7,449 bases of DNA, taken from NCBI GenBank assembly GCA_030592025.1, contig JAUUZX010000056.1, positions 1 to 7,449 of the forward strand, given 5' to 3'. A program made the translations under genes and the position numbers. The stretch comes from a bacterium. GTDB taxonomy: Bacteria; Krumholzibacteriota; Krumholzibacteria; LZORAL124-64-63. Under the pieces are notes generated by a model, which saw only the letters and a program-made list of their open reading frames with translations, had not been told where the DNA came from and did not search any database. Of the stretch, positions 1 through 6,224 are shown one piece after another. Each line of letters starts with the position of its first letter. Within the stretch, counting starts at the first letter, position 1.

Positions 1-2110
1 ACACGTCGAACTCGCGGGACACTCTCGCCTGGAACTCGTTGTAACTGTACTCCTCGGTGAGGAGCTGCTCGCCGATCAGCCGGTGGGAGACAACGATCCG
101 GATTTTCCTGAAATTGTAACTCAATCTGGTCTCGGCCTGTATGACATACTGGTCGGCCAGACCTTCCAGCTTGCGCGTTTCCTTCATGAACAGCGATTTC
201 AGGGGGATGTTGAGTTTGGGTACCTTCCAGTTCAGGGTAGCGGTCACGCGAAAGATCTTGGATCCGTTGAAGCGAATGGAAGAGGCGTTGGCGCCCAGAT
301 TCATTCCCGCGATGGGCACGAACATGCCATCGAAACGGAACGTCCTGCGCAACTGGTCAGGCTGCGGGGTGGAGGGCAATTCGCCGCTACCGGGGGGAGC
401 GTCACCGATGTCGTTGATCTCTTCCCCGAAGGTCTCCTTCTCGAAGTTGGCGGCAAAGCCAAGACGGTTCCCGACACCGATGCTGCGGGCAATGGAGATT
501 TCCCCCACGTAGCGGTTCTTGATCGTGGCCCCGACGCCATCCTCGCGTCGACGCCAGTCGTAATCCCCGATGACCCTCACCACGCCGAGGGGGCCCAGTT
601 TCGGGTTCTCCACCTCGACGTGAAGCCGGGACTCGGTCTCGCGGATATCGCCGTCCGGGTTCTCCTGGTGCCCCTTCGAAAACTTGATCTGGTGGCGTGG
701 TCGCAGGATCAAGCCGAGCGTTCGGGACTCGAGATCGTTCCGCACCTCGGCCGACAGGAGGTTGTTCACGTAGCCCCGGTCGTCGGAGAGCATGTTGGCG
801 TTCAGGCGAAGACCAACCCGGTGACGCTGCCATCCGGATGGAACGCTGAGCACGCCGTTGACGATGTTGTTGGTGCTGTTGACGCTGGTACCGTCCGTCA
901 CCGACTTCATCTTGGCGTAGGTGTGGCCCAGCGAGGTGTTCACCCCTCGCGGGCGCGACCAGCGCACGGTCGTCATGTGGTTGAGGTTCTCCGCCAGTTG
1001 GTCCGAGATGTCCGTGATGGTGGAGGCGTTCCTCGTGTAGGTCGTCATGGCCTTGAGCGACATGTTTCGGCTGAAGTCGTAGGTGTAGTCGTTATTGAGC
1101 AGGGTCAACGCGGTCTCCATCCCCTGGACCGTCTCCGTCCCCGTGTTGTGCTCGAACAGGGTCAGGTTCTTGTGCTTCCCGACGCCACCCATCCTGCTCT
1201 GGGCCGTCACCACGTCGTTGACCTGGTCCAGATCCATGGCGCCGTCAGGCTGACTGAAGATGACCTTCCACACTTCGTCATCCTGGACATTGCGCTGCTC
1301 GCTGAACGCGTTGAGACCCTCGGGCACGAACAGCAGGTAGTGCGGTCCGCCTTCGACGATGATGGATGCGCTCGCCTGGGGCGCGACCGTGGCCACGACC
1401 ACCGCGTCGATGCGGACTTCGACGGCACGGTCTTCCATGGTATTCGAGATCTCGACGTTGTAGAACGGAGCCGTGCCGGGGCTGATCACCGAGTACTGCA
1501 CCCAGATGTTGCGGTTCTCGTCGAAGTCGTACTGCCGGGTGATCTTGTTGGATGTCTGCTTGATCTCCCCCGAGATCTCGATGGTTGGCCTGATGTGGTA
1601 GCGCCCTATCAGCCCGGTGCCGCTCACCTCCGCCTTGTAACGCCTCACCACCGCCAACCCGGGGTCGAGCTGATCGATGCTGGACCTGTTGGCGGCCTCG
1701 TAGCGGACGGTGTGCGCGAGGGATCGGCCCGTGTAGGCCCGAACCGGAAAGCGGCGGCCCGTGAAGATGTTGATCGCCCCGTAATGGTTCGTGAGTTCCG
1801 GGCCCAGGAACGACGAGATCCTGTCGCCGTCGGCATCGGAACGGATCTGGGTGGCGGTGATGCGACCCAGGATCGAGTAGTTGGCGAAGTAGCCGTTGAC
1901 CAGCGGGCCGTTGAGACCGAAGTCCAGATACTGGTTGGAGAGCCGGCGGTCGGAGCTGACATCGAGAGTGTCGGCAGCTACGGTATTGTCGTAGCCGTAG
2001 GTGCCCAGGTCGGCTCCGATCTCGCCGGACAGGTGGGTCTGGGCAATGGCCGCCGTGGCCCCCGACAGCAGGGCGGATATTCCGATGATGAATGCCGCAT
2101 ATCTGTTCAT
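1..2110 (-). CDS. Outer-membrane beta-barrel protein, porin-like (partial, 3' end outside window)
   Basis: The reading frame from ATG at 2110 stays open for 703 codons to the window edge, with no stop seen. It begins with a signal peptide (about residues 1-24, ending SGATAAIAQ). The rest is rich in alternating aromatic and polar strands separated by Asn/Gly/Asp turns, such as NIWVQYSVIS and GVVRVIGDYDW, which is typical of a large outer-membrane barrel. Residues about 210-305 look different: they are rich in Val/Ile/Glu with few barrel-like strands, and may form an inserted or plug domain. I see no cysteine in the visible part. It lies 11 bases after a tetraheme cytochrome gene in a cluster of multiheme cytochromes, so a role as the porin sheath of an electron conduit (MtrB/PioB-like in function) is inferred. 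It is already longer than MtrB (about 700 residues), and MtrB homology is not shown. There is no clear Shine-Dalgarno before the ATG, so translation may be coupled to the preceding gene. A TonB-type or other outer-membrane channel remains possible. Confidence 0.82.
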   Translation of the reverse strand, partial: MNRYAAFIIGISALLSGATAAIAQTHLSGEIGADLGTYGYDNTVAADTLDVSSDRRLSNQYLDFGLNGPLVNGYFANYSILGRITATQIRSDADGDRISSFLGPELTNHYGAINIFTGRRFPVRAYTGRSLAHTVRYEAANRSSIDQLDPGLAVVRRYKAEVSGTGLIGRYHIRPTIEISGEIKQTSNKITRQYDFDENRNIWVQYSVISPGTAPFYNVEISNTMEDRAVEVRIDAVVVATVAPQASASIIVEGGPHYLLFVPEGLNAFSEQRNVQDDEVWKVIFSQPDGAMDLDQVNDVVTAQSRMGGVGKHKNLTLFEHNTGTETVQGMETALTLLNNDYTYDFSRNMSLKAMTTYTRNASTITDISDQLAENLNHMTTVRWSRPRGVNTSLGHTYAKMKSVTDGTSVNSTNNIVNGVLSVPSGWQRHRVGLRLNANMLSDDRGYVNNLLSAEVRNDLESRTLGLILRPRHQIKFSKGHQENPDGDIRETESRLHVEVENPKLGPLGVVRVIGDYDWRRREDGVGATIKNRYVGEISIARSIGVGNRLGFAANFEKETFGEEINDIGDAPPGSGELPSTPQPDQLRRTFRFDGMFVPIAGMNLGANASSIRFNGSKIFRVTATLNWKVPKLNIPLKSLFMKETRKLEGLADQYVIQAETRLSYNFRKIRIVVSHRLIGEQLLTEEYSYNEFQARVSREFDV

Positions 2111-2121
2111 GTCGTTTGCTG

Positions 2122-2796
2122 CTACTGGATGTGGCACCTCAGGCAGAGAACCGAAGCCTCATTCGACTCCACCAGGAAATTGGAGAAAGTGTTGTCGTGC
2201 GGGTTGTGGCACGACGTGCATTCCACGTACAGGCCGTCGTCCAGCAGGCGGTCGGGATAGGACTGCGCGTTGCCCGTCTTTCCGTAGAAATTGTTGTCGC
2301 GGGAGCTGTCGTAGAGGATGCCGACCGGGTGGTCGTCCCGCAGGTCCGTCCCCACCCAGGCATGGGAACTGACGGCGATGCGGCCGCCGCCGTCCAGCCC
2401 CGTGCCCCCGGGGGTTCCGTAGAGGCCGGCGCCCTGGGGACCGGGCAGGTTGTTGAGTGAGTTGACCGCGATCGTTCCGTCGTGACAGGACAGGCAGATG
2501 AGTGAACCCTCGTGGGGGGAGGCGGACTGTATCATGTCCATGGTGTCGGACGTGTACATCTGGTAGGACGTCGCCAGGTTCGTTTCGTGGTTCCAGAGTT
2601 TGCCGCTTGTGGGGTCGGCGTTGTGGACCGTGTGGCAGAACACGCAAACCTGCCGTGTGCCCCAGAAGAAGGCGTTGGGGCTGGCGCTGGGCGACGAGAA
2701 GTTGTGCTTGGTGTCCTTGACGCCACCGCTCACCGGGCTGGCCAGAAGAGCCAGCACCAGGACCGCTTTCGATATCCTCTGCAGCGAGTTCATCAT
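2122..2796 (-). CDS. Secreted tetraheme c-type cytochrome (doubled CXXCH type)
   Basis: This 224-residue protein has a signal peptide (about residues 1-25, hydrophobic core VLVLALLASPVSG). It carries four CXXCH heme sites: CVFCH at 51-55, CLSCH at 101-105, CTSCH at 193-197 and CLRCH at 218-222. They form two pairs, and the first site of each pair reads CXXCHxxH (H58 and H200). Upstream histidines H31 and H145/H156 can supply further axial ligands, so bis-histidine ligation of all four hemes is possible. The last heme lies two residues from the C-terminus. The segment around DDHPVG (about 154-159) is typical of the doubled-CXXCH / cytochrome c3-like superfamily. The protein should be exported and folded by the cytochrome c maturation system in the periplasm. 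The ATG at 2796 overlaps the stop of the upstream propeller gene (ATGA); the next codon, ATG at 2793, is equally plausible. GGAAGG at 2807-2802 is the ribosome binding site. A longer in-frame start at 2883 would put a charged stretch before the signal peptide and is unlikely. The exact partner is unknown. Confidence 0.93.
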   Translation of the reverse strand: MMNSLQRISKAVLVLALLASPVSGGVKDTKHNFSSPSASPNAFFWGTRQVCVFCHTVHNADPTSGKLWNHETNLATSYQMYTSDTMDMIQSASPHEGSLICLSCHDGTIAVNSLNNLPGPQGAGLYGTPGGTGLDGGGRIAVSSHAWVGTDLRDDHPVGILYDSSRDNNFYGKTGNAQSYPDRLLDDGLYVECTSCHNPHDNTFSNFLVESNEASVLCLRCHIQ

Positions 2797-3821
2797 TCCT
2801 TCCTTCCGCCGACGTACCGGAACTCCTGGATCCGGTTGTTGATCGAATCGGCCACGAGAATGCGGTTGTCCGCCGTGACGCAAATCCCTGCCGGCAGCCG
2901 GTATTGGCCCGGTCCGGCCCCGCGCATGCCGAAACTGAGGAGCAGGTTCCCCTCGGAGTCGAACATCTGGACGTTGTTGTTGAGCGCATCGGTCACGTAC
3001 AGATGGCCGTCGGAATCGAACGCCACGTCCCGCGGACGGGCGAGGGTTCCGATGCCGTCGGCTCTCGGACCGAAGCTGAACAGGAAGGCGCCGTCGGGAT
3101 CGAAGACCTGGATCGCGAAGTGGAACGAATCCACGACGTAGATGCGTTGGCCTGGACCCTCGGCAACACCCAGGGGGTGGTAGAACTGACCACGCTCGTC
3201 GCCCCGTCCCCCGAAGGATGTAAGCAGTTCTCCCTGGGGATCGAAAACGAAGACGCGATGATGGGCCGCGTCACACACGTAGAGACGGCGACCATCGGCT
3301 GTCATGGCGAGCCCCACCGGACGTTCGAGGTCGCCCTGGCCGATGAACTGGAGGAAGGTTCCGTCGCGATCGAGAACGACGACACGGCGCAGCCCCGTGT
3401 CCGCGACATAGAGCCTGCCGTCATTGCCGGCGATGATGTTGACCGGCTCGGCAAGGCGACCCTGGGCGCCCAGCGAATCGAAGAAGGTCAGGCGCCCTGT
3501 CCCGAAGTCCAGGACCTGGATGCCCTTGCGCGCCGTGTCGGCAATGAGGAGGCGGGAATCCCCGTCCCAGGCCACGCCCCAGGGTTTGCGCACATCCATG
3601 TCGGGTGAACGGCCGAACAGGAAATCGCCGATCTTGCCGAAGAACCCCCGCTCGAGCACCTCGCTGCCGTAGATCATCCGCTCGTAAACGACCAGGGGCT
3701 CGCGCGGCGGCGGCGGCCAGCGCAGGTCCAGGGCAACCGGTTCGCGACCGGCGCAACCGGCGAGCAGCAGCAGGGCCAGGAGTATGCCCGAGGTGCGTGT
3801 TGTGCCCAGGATCCGCATCAT
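2793..3821 (-). CDS. NHL-repeat six-bladed beta-propeller lipoprotein
   Basis: The 342-residue protein starts with a lipoprotein signal peptide whose lipobox is L20-A21-G22-C23. The residue after the lipidated Cys is Ala rather than Asp, which by the E. coli Lol rule favours the outer membrane. A proline-rich linker (WPPPP at 35-39) and a segment FFGKIGDFLFG (60-70) precede the propeller. This N-terminal layout is one I recognise from propeller proteins encoded beside multiheme cytochromes in Geobacter-like bacteria. From about residue 78 to the C-terminus there are six NHL repeats, each with the pattern P-x-G-V/I-A ... DG-x-LYVADT ... R-x-V-x-VFD ... GxFLxSFG. NHL propellers usually act as binding or scaffold surfaces, and no catalytic residues are evident. 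The gene is coupled on both sides: its ATG at 3821 overlaps the stop of the decaheme gene, and its TGA at 2795-2793 overlaps the start of the tetraheme gene. ATG at 3818 is an alternative start. A role in assembling or docking the cytochromes is inferred. Confidence 0.92.
   Translation of the reverse strand: MMRILGTTRTSGILLALLLLAGCAGREPVALDLRWPPPPREPLVVYERMIYGSEVLERGFFGKIGDFLFGRSPDMDVRKPWGVAWDGDSRLLIADTARKGIQVLDFGTGRLTFFDSLGAQGRLAEPVNIIAGNDGRLYVADTGLRRVVVLDRDGTFLQFIGQGDLERPVGLAMTADGRRLYVCDAAHHRVFVFDPQGELLTSFGGRGDERGQFYHPLGVAEGPGQRIYVVDSFHFAIQVFDPDGAFLFSFGPRADGIGTLARPRDVAFDSDGHLYVTDALNNNVQMFDSEGNLLLSFGMRGAGPGQYRLPAGICVTADNRILVADSINNRIQEFRYVGGRKE
2802..2807 (-). promoter_or_regulatory. Ribosome binding site inside the propeller gene, for the tetraheme cytochrome
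   Basis: GGAAGG on the minus strand lies within the last codons of the lipoprotein gene. It is 5 bases before ATG 2796 and 8 bases before ATG 2793. It supports a start at the ATGATG overlap rather than the longer in-frame start at 2883. Confidence 0.65.
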
Positions 3822-4924
3822 CCGTGCTCCGGGTGGCAGTCGAGGCAGACGTTGGCGCTCTCGGATCTCAACAGTGCCTTGGACTGGCTGCCGTGGGCTC
3901 GGTGGCAGGTCAGGCATTCGAGCTCGCCGTTGTCCGCGAGCCTGAGCGAGCGCTCGAGTCTGTGCCTGGGCTTCACGTCATAGGGGTGGTTGTGGTGCTC
4001 CAATCGGCCATCCTTGCCGTGGCAACTCAGGCAAAGGGACCGTGATGATTTGACCAGCACCCACTTGTTGGCGGTCGCGTGGGGATCATGACACGTCACG
4101 CACCGCCCCAGAAGGAACGGCTGATGCTGAACGGGCGCGTTCTCGTCCGTCACCGCCGTGTGGCAGAAGAGACAGAGAACCGGTTCCGGGCTGCGCAGCG
4201 TCTTGTCGAATTCAGAACCATGGGGGTCATGGCAGACGGTGCAGGTGCCGCCCGCGACGGGCCCATGGATGTAGTCCTGGGAGAACTCCCCGATCTTGTC
4301 CTTGTGGCACAGGAAGCAGGGGTTCATGTCCGTGTAGGTGCCGGTGGTAATCCCCGACAATCCCTCGCCCATGAGATGACAATTCGTGCAGGACCGGCGG
4401 TCGTCCGGCACATGCCTGCGGAACTTCTCTTTGACGACGGCATGGCAGGTGAGGCACCAGTCGGAATCATCACCGCCGGCTTCCAGGGGCCGGTGGCAGG
4501 GCAGGCAGGACTCCCCGGATGTTTCCTCGTGGAAGGCGTAGGGCAGGAAGATCTTTTGCTGGTTGCGGGTGACGCGGGGGCTGCACAGCACCTGGACGGA
4601 TGCGCTCGAGGGTGCGCCGTCGCCGTCAGCATCAACGAGCGCGGAATCCGCCGCCCCACCCGCCGCATGGACGCTGACCTCGTTGAGCCCGTAGGGCAGG
4701 AAGACCCGGACATGGAACCAGCCGTCGGTGACCGGTACCGTGGTGTCCTCCTGATCCTTGATCTCCACGGTGACCGCCGGCGACGCGGCGCGGCCCACGA
4801 GCGTGATCCGCGAGCGCGCGGTTGAGACGTTGGCGTCGGGCACAACGATCTCCACCGCGTGGGCGCCCTGGGCGGCCATGCAAACAAGACCAAACAACAC
4901 TGCGATAACAATGACCGTTTTCAT
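3818..4924 (-). CDS. Decaheme c-type cytochrome with N-terminal beta-sandwich-like domain
   Basis: The 368-residue protein has a Sec signal peptide (1-23, ending GAHA). Residues about 24-113 resemble an Ig/Fn3 or glucodextranase-B-like beta-sandwich (pattern ITLVGRA..VTVEI..V.DGWFHVRVFLPYGLNEVSVHA). An acidic loop DADGDG at 98-103 could bind calcium. Ten CXXCH motifs follow at C140, C157, C179, C203, C228, C251, C275, C298, C337 and C360. Ten hemes in about 237 residues is a dense packing like that of MtrA-type decaheme wires, although the N-terminal domain is not a feature of MtrA. At least twelve non-motif histidines lie in the heme region, enough for bis-His ligation throughout. Several sites read CHDPH or CHRAH (H235, H282, H344). 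The start ATG at 4924 has only a weak, close Shine-Dalgarno (AGGA at 4931-4928) and sits 14 bases after a strong hairpin. The stop overlaps the start of the propeller lipoprotein gene. C15 in the signal peptide lacks a proper lipobox. It is the best candidate here for the electron wire through the barrel (inference). Confidence 0.94.
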   Translation of the reverse strand: MKTVIVIAVLFGLVCMAAQGAHAVEIVVPDANVSTARSRITLVGRAASPAVTVEIKDQEDTTVPVTDGWFHVRVFLPYGLNEVSVHAAGGAADSALVDADGDGAPSSASVQVLCSPRVTRNQQKIFLPYAFHEETSGESCLPCHRPLEAGGDDSDWCLTCHAVVKEKFRRHVPDDRRSCTNCHLMGEGLSGITTGTYTDMNPCFLCHKDKIGEFSQDYIHGPVAGGTCTVCHDPHGSEFDKTLRSPEPVLCLFCHTAVTDENAPVQHQPFLLGRCVTCHDPHATANKWVLVKSSRSLCLSCHGKDGRLEHHNHPYDVKPRHRLERSLRLADNGELECLTCHRAHGSQSKALLRSESANVCLDCHPEHG

Positions 4925-4938
4925 TTTTCCTACAAGTC

Positions 4939-4972
4939 AGGGGCCCGGGAGATTTCCCTCCCCCGGACCCCT
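4939..4972 (-). other. Strong intergenic RNA hairpin between two cytochrome genes
   Basis: Read on the minus strand, the arm at 4972-4959 (AGGGGTCCGGGGGA) pairs along all 14 positions with the arm at 4952-4939 (TCTCCCGGGCCCCT), around the six-base loop GGGAAA. Two of the pairs are G-U wobbles in the minus-strand RNA and would be mismatches in a plus-strand transcript, so the structure fits the operon's own mRNA. No U-run follows (next bases GACTTGTAGG), so it is not a classical intrinsic terminator. It begins 30 bases after the stop of the acidic cytochrome and ends 14 bases before the decaheme start, leaving that gene's weak binding site free. It may protect the upstream mRNA's 3' end after processing, or cause partial termination, so that the two cytochromes are made in different amounts. 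Which of these applies is inference. Confidence 0.7.
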
Positions 4973-5002
4973 TGTGCGCGATTGTGCTGTCATGCCGATC
5001 TG

Positions 5003-6151
5003 CTAGTTGTCCGTATGGCAAGCCTGGCAGATCTCATTGTTCGCGTTGTTGTTGCGCAGCAGGTAGCTGGGCGTCGTCTGGAAACCCTGACGGTGGACCG
5101 AGTGGCAGGTCTCGCAAACCATGTTGTTCGCGGAAGCCCCAGCCCAATCCGCACCGCCGGTGCCGTCTTCATCGATCTGATTCGCCCAGGGCAGGGCGGG
5201 GGTCAGACCATTGTTCATGCTGATGTCGGTCGGAAGGCCGAGCGGGTGGGAGTTGCCACCGACGCCGGGACCCGTCGAGCCATCGTGGCACCCGATGCAC
5301 AGGGTCGAGTTGGGGTTGTCCGCCGTGAGGATGTACTGGGTCGCCGTGACGCCCGGGTCGTGCACGTCGTGGCAGGTGTCGCAACCCATCGCGCCGAACC
5401 CGGTGTCACCGGACATGGACGGGTGCTTCCAGGCCGTGCCGTCGGTCACGGTCTCGGAGTAGTTGAAAACGTCGGTGGCGGCCACGCCGCCGGTTCCGGC
5501 CGCGGCTGCCGCGGGAGCCGAGCCGTTGTGGCAGGACACGCAGAAGGTGCCGTAATTGGCGCCGGTCTGGTTGTCGGCCAGCAGGATCGGAGCGGTCAGA
5601 CCGGCAGGATTAGTGGTCTGCTGGATAGCGCCGTGGATCGAGTGGCACTGGTTGCACGTGAAGCCGACGCCGGTGAAGTGGGTGATGCCCGCCGTGTGGT
5701 CACCCAGTGCTTCCGCACCGGTGAAGGGCGTATCATCGTGGCAGGTCTCGCAGTAGGAGTTGTTGGTGACGGTCACGCCGGCCACGGTGAACTTGCCGGT
5801 GCCGTTCGGGTTCTGGGTATGCACATCGTGGCAGGCGCCGGCGCCGGAGCAATCGGTGCCGACCGTGGCGTGCTGCTCGAGGGCTGCGTTGAACGCGGTC
5901 GCGACACCAGCGCTGGTGACACCACCGTCATGGCAGGTGTAGCACAGTTCCTGCACAGCTGTGAATCCGTTCGTGCCCACAGAGCGAGCCCACAAGTTGG
6001 CCCCCTGGGCGTTATGGGGGATGTGGCAGGCCTGACACAGCTTTTCACCAGAACCGGTGAGGTCGTGGTCACTGCCCTGGACAGCAGCCAGCGCGACGAC
6101 GGGGATCGCCAGACACAAGGCCGCTGCAAGAGTGATTCTCAGCAATTTCAC
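5003..6151 (-). CDS. Secreted modular multiheme cytochrome (9 CXXCH plus 1 CX5CH)
   Basis: This 382-residue protein starts at GTG 6151, which follows a strong AGGAGG by 8 bases and gives a perfect signal peptide (1-22, ending VVALA). CXXCH sites begin at C39, C70, C134, C166, C204, C257, C285, C346 and C375. A tenth site at 101-108 reads C-SGAGA-CH (CX5CH). The ten sites form five pairs. In every pair the first site reads CHxxH (H46, H111, H173, H264, H353), and at least one more histidine lies upstream (H29, H94, H152/H158, H243, H302). Ten heme-motif histidines plus eleven others fit ten bis-His hemes. The mature protein is very acidic, with only about six Lys/Arg against about thirty Asp/Glu, and it is rich in Ala, Gly, Thr and Asn. 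No lipobox or membrane anchor is seen. The family is the doubled-CXXCH / cytochrome c3-like group. It may be an extracellular or filament-forming electron carrier, as some Geobacter multiheme cytochromes are, or a soluble periplasmic shuttle; the sequence alone does not decide. Confidence 0.94.
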   Translation of the reverse strand: MKLLRITLAAALCLAIPVVALAAVQGSDHDLTGSGEKLCQACHIPHNAQGANLWARSVGTNGFTAVQELCYTCHDGGVTSAGVATAFNAALEQHATVGTDCSGAGACHDVHTQNPNGTGKFTVAGVTVTNNSYCETCHDDTPFTGAEALGDHTAGITHFTGVGFTCNQCHSIHGAIQQTTNPAGLTAPILLADNQTGANYGTFCVSCHNGSAPAAAAAGTGGVAATDVFNYSETVTDGTAWKHPSMSGDTGFGAMGCDTCHDVHDPGVTATQYILTADNPNSTLCIGCHDGSTGPGVGGNSHPLGLPTDISMNNGLTPALPWANQIDEDGTGGADWAGASANNMVCETCHSVHRQGFQTTPSYLLRNNNANNEICQACHTDN

Positions 6152-6224
6152 GGTGATGTCCTCCTGAAACGGGTCATTGGTCGAAAGATCGGAACGTGGG
6201 CCCCGTTATGGCCCCTTCCTTCAT
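6152..6224 (-). other. 73-base intergenic gap before the acidic cytochrome gene
   Basis: Apart from the AGGAGG binding site, the only structure is a weak 5-bp GGGCC/GGCCC stem at 6198-6214 with a 7-base loop and no U-run. No clear -35/-10 promoter was recognised, so read-through from the upstream Fn3-propeller gene is the simplest reading. Confidence 0.5.
6160..6165 (-). promoter_or_regulatory. Strong ribosome binding site for the acidic multiheme cytochrome
   Basis: AGGAGG on the minus strand lies 8 bases before the GTG at 6151. It settles the GTG as the start, since no ATG is available in frame near the signal peptide. It is the strongest Shine-Dalgarno in the window, which suggests high translation of this cytochrome relative to its neighbours. 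Confidence 0.85.

Noticed and set aside
83..2260. Long plus-strand open frame of 725 codons
   Set aside because: It lies opposite the barrel and the end of the tetraheme gene. Its translation is low-complexity, rich in Val/Arg/Gly/His, with no domain, while the minus strand gives a signal peptide and barrel strands. It is a codon-bias shadow in GC-rich DNA.
2797..2883. Longer N-terminus for the tetraheme cytochrome
   Set aside because: The extra 29 residues are charged, overlap the last propeller blade and would bury the signal peptide. A binding site and coupled ATG favour 2796 or 2793.
4878..4889. Cys15 in the decaheme signal peptide as a lipobox
   Set aside because: The residues before it (G-L-V) do not fit the lipobox, which needs Gly or Ala just before Cys. 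A normal cleavage site, AHA, follows at residue 23.
5100..5760. Short repeated DNA words such as TGGCAGGTCTCGCA
   Set aside because: They are the codons of repeated heme motifs (CETCH), so they are explained by protein sequence; there is no CRISPR-like or mobile-element spacing.
6198..6214. GGGCC/GGCCC inverted repeat as a terminator
   Set aside because: The stem is only 5 bp, with a 7-base loop and no U-run.
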